Origin: Croceifilum oryzae
GTDB lineage: Bacteria; Bacillota; Bacilli; Thermoactinomycetales; Thermoactinomycetaceae
Direction: 5' to 3'
NCBI RefSeq assembly: GCF_030814315.1
Contig: NZ_JAUSUV010000002.1
Coordinates: forward strand, 1-64,000
Length of the DNA: 64,000 nucleotides
The notes beneath the pieces are model-generated. The model worked only from the letters and a program-made list of their open reading frames with translations. It was not told the DNA's origin and did no database searches. Position numbers and translations under genes: made by a program. Shown one piece after another: positions 55,642 through 64,000 of this stretch; within the stretch, counting starts at the first letter, position 1; the number at the start of each line of letters is the position of its first letter.

Positions 55642-56796
55642 ATGGCTCCAAAAGCAATTTACCTGCACATCCCATTCTGTACCCATAAATGTTTCTACTG
55701 TGATTTTACTGCCTATGTGGTGGAAGGACAGCCTGTAGAAGAGTATCTGACTGCGATCGATCGTGAGATGGAGGTTACCGTAAGTCAAGTCCCTCCTGGA
55801 GAGATCGAAGCGATCTTTATCGGCGGTGGAACACCAACTGTGCTAAATCCGTCGCAGATGAAACGATTTTTAACAAGTATTCGTCAATATTTCCCTAATT
55901 GGTCTCCACATATTGAGTATACGATAGAAGCCAATCCGGGCACGACAACCCCAGAACTTCTTGATGTGATGAGAGAGGGTGGGATTAATCGGATTAGCTT
56001 CGGTGCTCAAACCTTTCGCGAAGATCTATTAAAAGATATTGGGCGCATTCACGGGGTGTCTGATATAGAGCGAAGTGTGCGGCAGGCTAGGGAAGCTGGA
56101 TTCGATAATCTCTCTCTGGATTTGATGTTTGGATTACCTAAGCAGACTGTGCAGGATGTGAAAGATACATTAGAACGAGCAGTTGGGCTTCAACCTGAGC
56201 ACTTTTCTGCATATAGTTTAAAGGTAGAGGAAGGAACACTCTTTCACCATCTATATGAACGAAAAAAATTGCCTCTACCGAGTGAAGATGATGAAGCGCA
56301 AATGTATCTTCTGACCCGGCAGTATCTAGCCGAGCATGGTTATGATCAATACGAAGTAAGTAATTTTGCCAAACCGGGACGAACGAGTCGGCATAACAAA
56401 ACATATTGGTATAACCAGGAGTATTATGGGTTAGGGACTGGTGCCCATGGTTATATGGATGGAGTTCGATTTGCCAATATCAAGGGAGTAAAGGAATACA
56501 ATGCTCGGTTGCAAAAAGGGGAGCGCCCCGTTGCAGAATCGTATCAAGTGGATCGAAATGAAGATATCGAGAATTTCATGATTCTAGGCCTACGCCTCAT
56601 GGAAGGGGTAAGCAAAGATACATTTCGGGAGCGCTATAGCATCGAGATGGAAACAGTATTTGGTCATGTGATTGTGCCGTGGATTGAGAAAGGTTTGTTA
56701 CATTGGCAGGGAGATCGACTTGTCTTAACTGAACAGGGATTGATGTTTGGCAACGATGTTTTTGCGTCATTTTTAGAAAATGCTCGAATTGATTAG
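55642..56796 (+). CDS. hemW: Heme chaperone HemW (radical SAM)
   Basis: A 384-residue radical SAM protein; HemW binds and transfers heme. The cluster motif CTHKCFYCDF (CxxxCxxC, about residues 14-21) is intact, but the HemN-type CPG insertion is absent, as in HemW. Other family strings are FIGGGTPTVL, EANPGTT, NRISFGAQTF, LMFGLPKQT and EVSNFAKPG. ATG 55642 has GGAGGAATC upstream. In Bacillus this gene (yqeR, formerly hemN-like) directly precedes hrcA, as here. Confidence 0.93.
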   Translation: MAPKAIYLHIPFCTHKCFYCDFTAYVVEGQPVEEYLTAIDREMEVTVSQVPPGEIEAIFIGGGTPTVLNPSQMKRFLTSIRQYFPNWSPHIEYTIEANPGTTTPELLDVMREGGINRISFGAQTFREDLLKDIGRIHGVSDIERSVRQAREAGFDNLSLDLMFGLPKQTVQDVKDTLERAVGLQPEHFSAYSLKVEEGTLFHHLYERKKLPLPSEDDEAQMYLLTRQYLAEHGYDQYEVSNFAKPGRTSRHNKTYWYNQEYYGLGTGAHGYMDGVRFANIKGVKEYNARLQKGERPVAESYQVDRNEDIENFMILGLRLMEGVSKDTFRERYSIEMETVFGHVIVPWIEKGLLHWQGDRLVLTEQGLMFGNDVFASFLENARID

Positions 56797-56817
56797 GTTT
56801 GTTCGTTGACATTTATT

Positions 56818-56846
56818 TAGACATTTTGGTAAGTTAAATGTAGTAT
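56818..56846 (+). promoter_or_regulatory. Promoter of the hrcA-dnaK heat-shock operon
   Basis: TAGACA (56818-56823), 17 bases, TAGTAT (56841-56846), with the CIRCE operator starting two bases later. An upstream TTGACA (56806-56811) is an alternative -35 element, with the -10 TAAGTT 18 bases downstream. Confidence 0.6.
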
Positions 56847-56847
56847 T

Positions 56848-56874
56848 TTAGCACTCAACTAACTAGAGTGCTAA
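56848..56874. promoter_or_regulatory. CIRCE operator (HrcA-binding inverted repeat)
   Basis: TTAGCACTC (56848-56856), nine bases, GAGTGCTAA (56866-56874): a perfect match to the CIRCE consensus. HrcA binds it and represses the operon; heat depletes active HrcA. It is the only CIRCE seen in the window. Confidence 0.97.
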
Positions 56875-56889
56875 CGAGGGGGGAGGCAG

Positions 56890-57927
56890 ATGTTAACAGA
56901 GCGGCAAAAACGTATTCTCTGGGCGATTTGTGAAGATTACATCGAGTCAGCGGAACCTGTTGGTTCTCGTTCTGTGTCAAAGAAGAATGACGTAGGTTTT
57001 AGCGCAGCAACAGTTCGGAATGAAATGGCTGATTTAGAAGAGATGGGTTTTTTAGAGCAACCGCATACATCTGCCGGTCGGATTCCTTCACAACAGGGAT
57101 ACCGATTCTACGTCGATCATCTTCTTACTCCTCGAATATGGGGAGATGAGGAGATCCATGCGATCCATAATCTCTTTCCTAAGGATACTACACATATTGA
57201 GCAAGCAATTGAACATACTTCTGAACTGTTGTCTCAACTAACCAACTATACATCTGTTGTCATTGGACCTAATCTTCAAGAGCATCGGCTCCGGCACCTG
57301 CAGATGATCCCTCTTACAGAACACAGTGCCGTATTTATCATCGTGACGGATTTAGGTCATGTGAACCAGCAACGTGTCCTACTCCCAGAAGGTATGTCGA
57401 TTTCTGTGATGGAGCGCTTAGTAAACTTACTAAACAAACGATTACAGGGAATCTCTGTGTCTAAGTTACGTCTCGTTGTAGAGCGGGATCTCGCAGATGA
57501 GCTAACTCGTTATGTAGCTGAGTATGGTAGCATGATGTTCCTACTTGATCAGATGTTAGCCCCGCAACAAGAAAATCGTATCTATACGAGTGGTACTACC
57601 AAGATGTTAGATCAACCTGAATTTCGAGATTTACACAAAATGAAATCGTTGTTAGACTTGCTAGACGGGAAAAATCAATCGATTATTCAGTTACTAAATT
57701 CTTCCTCACCGTCAAACGGTGTACAAGTGAAAATAGGAAACGAAATTTCGATTGAAGGCGCTAATCATATTAGTTTGATTATCGCTTCCTTTACTCTTGA
57801 TTCAGAGTCCATTGGTGCGATTGGAGTTTTAGGGCCCACTCGTATGGAATATGCCAAAGTCATTGGCCTGATGGATGTCATCTCAAAAGATATTTCCAAA
57901 CGTCTCACAGAACTCTATGAAAAATAA
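56890..57927 (+). CDS. hrcA: Heat-inducible transcription repressor HrcA
   Basis: A 345-residue regulator. The N-terminal winged helix opens LTERQKRILWAICEDYIESAEPVGSRSVSKK, with the recognition helix in SAATVRNEMADLEEMGFLEQPHTSAGRIPS. The GAF-like central and C-terminal parts are complete, ending IGVLGPTRMEYAKVIGLMDVISKDISKRL. ATG 56890 has GGGGGGAGG upstream. It is autoregulated through CIRCE and is the first gene of the chaperone operon. Confidence 0.97.
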   Translation: MLTERQKRILWAICEDYIESAEPVGSRSVSKKNDVGFSAATVRNEMADLEEMGFLEQPHTSAGRIPSQQGYRFYVDHLLTPRIWGDEEIHAIHNLFPKDTTHIEQAIEHTSELLSQLTNYTSVVIGPNLQEHRLRHLQMIPLTEHSAVFIIVTDLGHVNQQRVLLPEGMSISVMERLVNLLNKRLQGISVSKLRLVVERDLADELTRYVAEYGSMMFLLDQMLAPQQENRIYTSGTTKMLDQPEFRDLHKMKSLLDLLDGKNQSIIQLLNSSSPSNGVQVKIGNEISIEGANHISLIIASFTLDSESIGAIGVLGPTRMEYAKVIGLMDVISKDISKRLTELYEK

Positions 57928-57982
57928 TCCTTTTTTTCGTATAATCAAAGGTGTTCATGAACAGGGAAGGAAGTAAGCCAAC

Positions 57983-59521
57983 GTGCCTGACAACAAAGAG
58001 CATGTAAGAATCGAGTCTGGTGAGAATCGCCAATTACAAGCACTACAATCAAACGCAACGGCTGTAAAGGCAGTGGCTTCGGCAGTTGAGTCTACAATTG
58101 GTCCTAAAGGTTTGGATACGATGCTAGTCAATGAAGCTGGAGAAGTGATCATAACCAATGATGGAGTTACGATTTTAGATCGTATGGAAGTGAGCCACCC
58201 AGCGGCGAAGATGATTGTCAATGTAGCCAAAGCACAACAGGCTGAGGTAGGAGACGGTACCACAACGGCTACTCTCCTAGCTACAGCCATTGTAGACGAA
58301 GGCGTGAAACAGGTCGCTCGTGGTGTACCGGTAGTCAAAGTGATTGCAGGCATCCAGCGTGGGGTTCGATACGCCTTACATAAAATGAAAGAAAAAGCTC
58401 GTCCTATCAGGGAGCTTGAGGATGATTGGTTACAGCGTATCGCATTTACAGCGAGCCGTGAAAATGAAGATATTACAGTGGCTGTTATGGAAGCTGTTCA
58501 CCTAGTAGGACGTGATAAGCTACTGGAAAACAATTTCAGGCTTTCGCAAGCTGTGGTAGCTCACCCTAGGGCAACAAGTGCTGTCTTCTCAGGAATTCTC
58601 CTTAACAAAACGAGAGCAAATCTCCAGATGCCCAGGTATCTAGAAAATGCTCAAGTTCTTGTGCTCGCTGATTCACTTGAATCAGAATGGGTAGATGATG
58701 AGTCATTAAGCACCGAAGCTGGCTTTAACAAACAAGAGCATCTTCGCAAGCAATTTCTTGCTGCTCTTGAATCCTTGATGGGGCTGGGTGTAAAGTTAAT
58801 TGTTACCTCACGAGGGTTAGATTCGCTAGCTGAGGATATTTTGACTGATTCTGGAATAATGGTTATTCAAAGAGTAGCACCAGATGAGCTTCAAAAAGTA
58901 GCAGAACATACAAACGCGAAGATATTAAAGCGCAATGGCCTCTATAAACCAATAGAAGAAATCAAGTCTTATCTCGGTTTTGCCGAAGAAGTAGAAGATA
59001 ACGAAGTATTAGAGAGAGTTCGGGTGAGTGGCGGTAAAGGAAAGCCATTTGCCACCATCTTGGTTAGCGCTGCTACCGATGAAGTAGTAGAAGAACGGGA
59101 GCGAATTACCAAAGATGCCGCTTCCGCTGTGCAAGCCGCTGTTCGAGGAGGCTATCTACCTGGTGGTGGAGCGCTTGAACTCTCATTGGCAAGAGACGTA
59201 GAAAAGTTCCGCGAAACGGTACAGGGAATGGAACGGTTTGGTGTGGGTGTTGTCTCAGAGGCATTGCTAAGACCGATGACACAAGTAGTTGCTAATGCTG
59301 GATTTAATCCATTAGAAAAAATTGAGATGGTAAAGGCATTGCAACTCAAAAGAGAATCGGATTCTCTAGGCATTGACTGCGATCGTGGTGTCGTGGTAGA
59401 CATGGTCGAGATGGGAGTAGTAGACCCATTATTAATTAAGTTCCATGCATTAGGAGCGGCTGGTGAAGTTGCCACAGCCATATTGCGAATTCATTCCATT
59501 GTTCGGATGAAGAATTACTAG
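57983..59521 (+). CDS. Group III (thermosome-like) chaperonin
   Basis: A 512-residue chaperonin of archaeal/eukaryotic (TCP-1) type, not GroEL. Motifs in order: GPKGLDTML (40-48), TNDGVTIL (58-65), SHPAAKMIV (71-79), [11 protein letters not shown] (90-100), the apical-domain part with a helical protrusion equivalent (about 244-265), [14 protein letters not shown] (391-404), NAGFNPLE (438-445) and [13 protein letters not shown] (491-503). Group II proteins read GPKGMDKML, TNDGATIL, PGGGAVE and ILRIDD at the same places. This class, called group III, has been described from some Clostridia, such as Carboxydothermus, where the gene also lies in the dnaK operon. It should form a built-in-lid double-ring folding chamber. 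GTG 57983 has GGGAAGGAAG. It is cotranscribed with hrcA (55 bases after) and grpE (15 bases before). Confidence 0.88.
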   Translation: MPDNKEHVRIESGENRQLQALQSNATAVKAVASAVESTIGPKGLDTMLVNEAGEVIITNDGVTILDRMEVSHPAAKMIVNVAKAQQAEVGDGTTTATLLATAIVDEGVKQVARGVPVVKVIAGIQRGVRYALHKMKEKARPIRELEDDWLQRIAFTASRENEDITVAVMEAVHLVGRDKLLENNFRLSQAVVAHPRATSAVFSGILLNKTRANLQMPRYLENAQVLVLADSLESEWVDDESLSTEAGFNKQEHLRKQFLAALESLMGLGVKLIVTSRGLDSLAEDILTDSGIMVIQRVAPDELQKVAEHTNAKILKRNGLYKPIEEIKSYLGFAEEVEDNEVLERVRVSGGKGKPFATILVSAATDEVVEERERITKDAASAVQAAVRGGYLPGGGALELSLARDVEKFRETVQGMERFGVGVVSEALLRPMTQVVANAGFNPLEKIEMVKALQLKRESDSLGIDCDRGVVVDMVEMGVVDPLLIKFHALGAAGEVATAILRIHSIVRMKNY

Positions 59522-59536
59522 AAGAGGAGGGGGATT

Positions 59537-60127
59537 ATGTCAAAAGAACAACTAGACCCTTCACAAGTAGAAAACACAACTCATGAAGATGTAACCCAAG
59601 AGGATGTAACAGAGGAATCTGTGAGGGAGCAAGTGCTGACACCTGAAGAGTTGCTTCTAGACCAAATAGAGCAAGCTCAGGTTCAAATGAAGGAGTTACA
59701 CCAAAAAGCTGAGGAACATCAGCAAAACTACCTTCGGGCTCTTGCTGATTTAGAAAACTATCGTCGCCGTGCTCGTAAGGAGAAAGAAGACGTACTCAAA
59801 TATGCAAGTGTTCCTTTAGTTGAGTCACTTCTTCCTGTGCTTGATAACTTCGAGCGAGCATTAGACGCGGCAGATGGAAATCAAGATGTAAAAGTGTTAC
59901 AAGAAGGAATTGAAATGGTGTATCGTCAATTCCTACAGGCCCTTTCCAAGTCAGGACTTACTCTGATCGAAGCTGTGGGCAAACCATTCAATCCACATGA
60001 GCACAATGCTGTGATGCAAGTAGAGATGAATGAAGTAGAGCCTGGGACGATTGTAGAAGAGCTTCAACCAGGTTATAAATTTTCAGATCGGATCATCCGT
60101 CCTTCCATGGTGAAAATTTCCCAATAA
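59537..60127 (+). CDS. grpE: Nucleotide exchange factor GrpE
   Basis: A 196-residue co-chaperone that releases ADP from DnaK. The N-terminus (1-45) is acidic and disordered (HEDVTQEDVTEESVREQ); a long coiled coil (about 45-90, QVQMKELHQKAEEHQQNYLR) precedes the four-helix and beta-wing parts with YRRRARKEKEDVLKYAS, LLPVLDNFERAL, GKPFNPHEHNAV and RPSMVKIS. ATG 59537 has GGAGGGGGA. It sits between the chaperonin and dnaK. Confidence 0.97.
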   Translation: MSKEQLDPSQVENTTHEDVTQEDVTEESVREQVLTPEELLLDQIEQAQVQMKELHQKAEEHQQNYLRALADLENYRRRARKEKEDVLKYASVPLVESLLPVLDNFERALDAADGNQDVKVLQEGIEMVYRQFLQALSKSGLTLIEAVGKPFNPHEHNAVMQVEMNEVEPGTIVEELQPGYKFSDRIIRPSMVKISQ

Positions 60128-60160
60128 AGAAGGATGAATGTAAAATAGGAGGTTAACTAC

Positions 60161-61996
60161 ATGGCTAAAATTATTGGTATTGACTTAGGAACAACTAACT
60201 CTTGTGTATCATTTATGGATGGGAATGAACCTGTTGTTATTCCAAACGAAGAGGGAGGTCGTACTACTCCTTCGATCGTTGGCTTTTCGAAAACAGGAGA
60301 GCGTTTGGTAGGAGATGCTGCGAAGCGTCAAGCTATCACCAATCCAGATAACACCATCATGTCCATTAAGCGTTATATTGGAACGGATCATAAAACCACT
60401 GTAGACGGCAAAGATTACACCCCTCAAGAAATTTCAGCTATGATTCTACAAAAATTAAAAGCAGATGCAGAAGCGTATCTAGGCGAAGCTGTGACACAAG
60501 CAGTTATCACTGTACCTGCATATTTTAATGATAGCCAACGTCAAGCGACCAAAGATGCTGGTAAAATTGCTGGACTTGAAGTACTTCGTATTATCAACGA
60601 GCCTACCGCTGCTGCTTTAGCATACGGCTTTGAGAAAAACGAAGACCAAACCATTCTCGTATTTGACCTAGGTGGCGGTACCTTTGACGTATCAATCCTA
60701 TCCTTAGGTGATGGTGTGTTCGAAGTTCTTTCCACTAGCGGAGATAACAAACTAGGTGGAGACGACTTTGACCAAGTAGTAATCGATTACCTAAAAGAGC
60801 AATTCAAAAAAGACAATGGTATCGATCTTTCCCACAACAGTATGGCGATGCAACGTTTGAAAGATGAAGCCGAAAAAGCGAAGAAAGCACTTTCTGGTGT
60901 TTTAACAACTACGGTTTCCCTTCCATTCTTGACCATGGATGCAAACGGAGCTCCACTTCACTTAGAAGTTACGCTTACTCGTGCGAAGTTTGAGGAGCTT
61001 AGCTCTGCATTGGTAGAACGTACTATGGTGCCAACTCGTCGTGCGCTACAAGATGCGAACCTAACTGCAAACGATATCGATAAAGTAATCCTTGTTGGTG
61101 GTTCTACCCGGATCCCAGCTGTACAAGAAGCGATTAAAAAACTAATCAGCAAAGACCCATCTAAAGGCGTAAACCCAGATGAAGTAGTTGCAATGGGTGC
61201 GGCGATTCAAGGTGGCGTATTGTCCGAAGACGTAACAGGCGTCGTTCTTCTCGATGTAACACCTCTTTCACTCGGGATTGAAACCTTAGGTGGCGTATTT
61301 ACAAAGCTGATTGATCGTAACACGACGATTCCAACCGAGAAGTCCCAAGTATTCTCTACTGCTGCTGACAATCAAACTTCTGTAGACATCCATGTCTTAC
61401 AAGGTGAGCGTCAAATGGCGGGTGACAACAAAACACTCGGTCGCTTCCAATTGACTGGTATTCCACCAGCACCACGTGGTCTTCCACAAATTGAAGTAAC
61501 CTTTAAAATCGATGCGAACGGGATTGTAAATGTTGGCGCGAGTGATAAAGCAACTGGTAAATCGCAAAATATCACAATCCAATCCTCATCTGGATTGTCC
61601 GATGATGAGATCGAGCGTATGGTGCAGGATGCAGAACTTCATGCCGATGAAGATAAAAAGCGGAAAGAGCAAGTTGAAATTCTCAACAAAGCAGATCAGT
61701 TGATCTTCACAGCTGAGAAAACCGTGAAAGAAATCGGTGACAAAGTAGAAGCCTCTCTTGTGGAAGAAGTAGAGAAAGCGAAAGAGGAATTAAAAGCAGT
61801 CTTGAGCAGTGAAGATCAAGATATGGAGAAGGTTGAAGCCGCAACGAATGTATTAGAAGAAAAAGTGCAAGCTCTTTCGATCAAGCTTTACGAGCAACAA
61901 GCTCAAGAGGCACAAGCTGCGCAAGCAGAGCAAGAAGATGGTAAAAAAGAAGAGCCAAAGAAAAACGTTGTAGACGCTGAGTACGAAGAAATCTAG
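60161..61996 (+). CDS. dnaK: Chaperone DnaK (Hsp70)
   Basis: A 611-residue Hsp70. ATPase motifs: [15 protein letters not shown] at the start, [47 protein letters not shown] and [13 protein letters not shown]. The linker [14 protein letters not shown] leads to the substrate-binding domain and a Glu/Lys-rich lid, ending [17 protein letters not shown] 60161 has AGGAGGTTAAC. Length normal for Bacillales. Confidence 0.99.
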   Translation: MAKIIGIDLGTTNSCVSFMDGNEPVVIPNEEGGRTTPSIVGFSKTGERLVGDAAKRQAITNPDNTIMSIKRYIGTDHKTTVDGKDYTPQEISAMILQKLKADAEAYLGEAVTQAVITVPAYFNDSQRQATKDAGKIAGLEVLRIINEPTAAALAYGFEKNEDQTILVFDLGGGTFDVSILSLGDGVFEVLSTSGDNKLGGDDFDQVVIDYLKEQFKKDNGIDLSHNSMAMQRLKDEAEKAKKALSGVLTTTVSLPFLTMDANGAPLHLEVTLTRAKFEELSSALVERTMVPTRRALQDANLTANDIDKVILVGGSTRIPAVQEAIKKLISKDPSKGVNPDEVVAMGAAIQGGVLSEDVTGVVLLDVTPLSLGIETLGGVFTKLIDRNTTIPTEKSQVFSTAADNQTSVDIHVLQGERQMAGDNKTLGRFQLTGIPPAPRGLPQIEVTFKIDANGIVNVGASDKATGKSQNITIQSSSGLSDDEIERMVQDAELHADEDKKRKEQVEILNKADQLIFTAEKTVKEIGDKVEASLVEEVEKAKEELKAVLSSEDQDMEKVEAATNVLEEKVQALSIKLYEQQAQEAQAAQAEQEDGKKEEPKKNVVDAEYEEI

Positions 61997-62027
61997 GGCT
62001 TGAATTCAAACTGGGAGAGGTGACTTG

Positions 62028-63140
62028 GTGAGCAATCGCAACTTCTATGAAGTACTTGGGGTAGAAAAAGGTGCTTCAGATGATGATATTCGTAAAGCTT
62101 ATCGGAAACTTGCTCGTAAGTACCATCCTGACGTAAACAAAGAACCAGACGCTGAAGGAAAGTTTAAAGAAGTAAAAGATGCGTATGAAGTTCTGGGAGA
62201 TGCTCAGAAACGTTCTAACTACGATCAATTTGGTACAGCAGAACCAGGTGGTTTTGCTGGTGGAGGAGCAGGCTTCAATCAAGACTTTGGATTTGGTGAT
62301 ATCTTCGATATGTTTTTTGGTGGGGGAAGACGGGCAAACCCGAACGCCCCCCGCCAAGGAGCAGATCAAGAAGTACGAATCCAAATTGAGTTTAAAGATG
62401 CTGTATTTGGAAAAAGTGTCGATGTGCTCATTACGGTTCCGGACAATTGTGATGCTTGTCATGGAACGGGTGCAAAAGAGGGTAGTGAGCCAGAAGTTTG
62501 TACAGCTTGTCACGGTAGTGGACAACAAGAAGTGGTTCAAAACACCCCGTTTGGTCGTGTTGTAAACCGTCGAGTTTGTCAAAACTGTCATGGAACAGGT
62601 AAAATCATTCGCGAGAAATGTGAACCATGTGCGGGTGCGGGTCGCGTTAAGAAGAAGCGAAAAATCCCTGTGAACATTCCTGCAGGAGTGAATGATGGCG
62701 ATCAATTACGTGCAGTAGGCGAAGGAGAACCAGGTATTAACGGTGGTCCTTCTGGTGATCTGTACGTAACAATCTTTGTGAAGAAACACGATTTCTTTAC
62801 ACGTGAAGGATTTGACCTCACCTGTGAAGTACCGATTAGCTTTGCACAAGCGGCATTGGGAGATGAAATCGTAGTTCCAACCTTAGATGGTCGTGCTAAA
62901 TTGAAGATTCCTGCTGGAACGCAAACGGGCACTGAATTCCGGATGCGTGGAAAAGGGGTTCCGCATCATACTGGAGTTCAAGGCGATCTTCGTGTGATGG
63001 TAAAGCTTGTTACGCCAACGAAATTAACAGATGATCAAAAAGCGGCATTACGTGAATTTAACCGCCTCTGTGGTGAGTATATCCACGAGCAAAATGACAA
63101 CTTTTTTGATAAAATGAAAAAAGCATTTAAAAACGACTAA
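62028..63140 (+). CDS. dnaJ: Chaperone DnaJ (Hsp40)
   Basis: A 370-residue class A J-protein. J domain: [20 protein letters not shown] with HPD at YHPDVNK; a Gly/Phe-rich linker ([20 protein letters not shown]); a zinc domain with four CxxC repeats ([32 protein letters not shown]); then the two substrate-binding beta-sandwiches. GTG 62028 is used because GGAGAGG is seven bases upstream; TTG 62025 is closer and would add one residue. It stimulates the DnaK ATPase. Confidence 0.98.
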   Translation: MSNRNFYEVLGVEKGASDDDIRKAYRKLARKYHPDVNKEPDAEGKFKEVKDAYEVLGDAQKRSNYDQFGTAEPGGFAGGGAGFNQDFGFGDIFDMFFGGGRRANPNAPRQGADQEVRIQIEFKDAVFGKSVDVLITVPDNCDACHGTGAKEGSEPEVCTACHGSGQQEVVQNTPFGRVVNRRVCQNCHGTGKIIREKCEPCAGAGRVKKKRKIPVNIPAGVNDGDQLRAVGEGEPGINGGPSGDLYVTIFVKKHDFFTREGFDLTCEVPISFAQAALGDEIVVPTLDGRAKLKIPAGTQTGTEFRMRGKGVPHHTGVQGDLRVMVKLVTPTKLTDDQKAALREFNRLCGEYIHEQNDNFFDKMKKAFKND

Positions 63141-63148
63141 AGGAGAAG

Positions 63149-63169
63149 CGGGCGATGGTGCCCGTTTTT
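63149..63169 (+). terminator. Short terminator-like hairpin between dnaJ and prmA
   Basis: CGGGC (63149-63153) pairs with GCCCG (63160-63164), followed by TTTTTC. The short stem suggests partial termination, reducing prmA expression relative to the chaperones. Confidence 0.5.
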
Positions 63170-63190
63170 CTTTATCTAGGGGGACCTAGC

Positions 63191-64000
63191 TTGAAATGGA
63201 CGGAAGTGTGTGTACATACGACTAATGAAGCGGTAGAAGCAGTTAGCAATTTATTAATCGAGTTAGGTGCAGATGGCGTATCGATCGAAGATTCTGAGGT
63301 GTTAACACGGAATTGGACGAATCAATATGGAGAGATTATCGATCTGAATCCAGATGATTATCCGGCAGAAGGTGTACGAATTAAGACGTATTTGCCAGAG
63401 ATGGTATCAGGTGATGAGTTTATCAGCCAAGTAAAGGCCGGATTACAAAATATAAAAGAGTCTGGTTTGGATGTAGGACTAGCTAAGGTTACGGGTCGGG
63501 AAGTGGACGAGGAAGATTGGGCAAATGAATGGAAGCAGTATTATAAGCCGATCCGAGTAACGGAGAAACTTACGATCAAGCCATTTTGGGAAGAATATAC
63601 CCCAACCAGTGAAGCGGAACAAGTAATCGAGCTAGATCCGGGTATGGCGTTTGGGACAGGAACACATCCAACGACAACATTATCGATGAAGTTAATGGAG
63701 AAGTATTTACATCCAAACTGTACGGTAGTCGATGTAGGATGTGGAAGTGGGATTTTAAGTATTGCGGCAGTTAAATTAGGAGCCAAGCAAGCTCTAGCGC
63801 TAGATCTCGATCCAATTGCAGTTAAAAGTGCCAGTGAGAATGTGGTGTTAAATGGTGTTGAAGAGATCGTACAAGTGAAAGAAGCAGATTTACTGAAGGG
63901 GATGGGAGAGCGTACGGATGTTGTGGTAGCAAATATCTTAGCTGAAATCATCGTATTGTTTACGCATGACTTGCCCCGTGTACTAGTACCAGGTGGTATT
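63191..64000 (+). CDS. prmA: Ribosomal protein L11 methyltransferase, 3'-truncated by window edge
   Basis: The first 270 codons are present and the frame is open to the edge; the family is about 310 residues, so about 40 are missing. PrmA trimethylates ribosomal protein L11 using SAM. Evidence: WTEVCVHTTNEAVEAVSNLL at the N-terminus, DWANEWKQYYKPIRV (linker), GTGTHPTTTLSM, and the Rossmann SAM motif VVDVGCGSGILSIAAVKLG followed by ANILAEII. TTG 63191 has AGGGGGACC upstream. In Bacillus it follows dnaJ, as here. Confidence 0.95.
   Translation, partial: MKWTEVCVHTTNEAVEAVSNLLIELGADGVSIEDSEVLTRNWTNQYGEIIDLNPDDYPAEGVRIKTYLPEMVSGDEFISQVKAGLQNIKESGLDVGLAKVTGREVDEEDWANEWKQYYKPIRVTEKLTIKPFWEEYTPTSEAEQVIELDPGMAFGTGTHPTTTLSMKLMEKYLHPNCTVVDVGCGSGILSIAAVKLGAKQALALDLDPIAVKSASENVVLNGVEEIVQVKEADLLKGMGERTDVVVANILAEIIVLFTHDLPRVLVPGGI

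Noticed and set aside
62076-62705. 209-codon frame antisense to dnaJ
   Set aside because: A long antisense frame produced by the codon bias of dnaJ; peptide has no domain character.

Overview
The window looks like chromosomal DNA of an endospore-forming Bacillota (Firmicutes, order Bacillales) of moderate to low G+C. Evidence is the germination protease gene (gpr), spoIIP and yqxA, the competence genes comEA and comEC, two T-box leaders, and the conserved Bacillales gene orders yqeG-yqeH-aroE-nadD-yqeK-rsfS and gpr-spoIIP-yqxA-lepA-hemW-hrcA-grpE-dnaK-dnaJ-prmA. A member of the Thermoactinomycetaceae or a close relative would fit, but that placement is inference; no rRNA gene is present to test it.

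Layout. 1-1.8 kb: 3' end of a collagen-like (Gly-X-Y) surface or exosporium-type protein with a near-perfect 36-bp repeat array, then a decayed phage terminase pair. 1.8-12.8 kb: single genes with their own terminators (type II thioesterase, two GNAT acetyltransferases, an EPSP synthase, a large secreted subtilisin-like protease, an unrecognised membrane protein, a divergent flavodoxin-fold protein, a small zinc ribbon, an M24 peptidase). 12.8-19.9 kb: yqeG-yqeH-aroE-nadD-yqeK-rsfS, then leuS behind a T-box. 20-31.3 kb: a two-component system, comEA, rocD (opposite strand), comEC overlapped by a sigma/anti-sigma-like pair, holA, and an FAD oxidoreductase. 31.3-46.6 kb: a two-gene non-ribosomal peptide synthetase (NRPS) with four modules. 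46.7-50.2 kb: a GH99/WbsX-like protein, ccdC, T-box-trpS and rpsT. 50.3-64 kb: gpr, spoIIP, yqxA, lepA, hemW, then a CIRCE-controlled heat-shock operon running into prmA.

Two systems stand out. First, the heat-shock operon carries, between hrcA and grpE, a 512-residue chaperonin of archaeal/eukaryotic (thermosome-like) type rather than GroEL. It matches what has been called group III chaperonin, a rare bacterial class, and here it lies directly behind a perfect CIRCE operator. Second, the NRPS reads as Cstarter-A-T-E followed by C-A-T-C-A-T-C-A-T-TE, which predicts an N-acylated tetrapeptide beginning with a D-residue. By-eye pocket codes suggest a basic residue (Orn-like), Asn, an Ile-like residue, and a fourth residue with an unfamiliar code.

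Start codons were re-chosen in many genes from the position of the ribosome binding site; several real starts are TTG or GTG. No tRNA, rRNA, CRISPR array or complete insertion sequence was seen.
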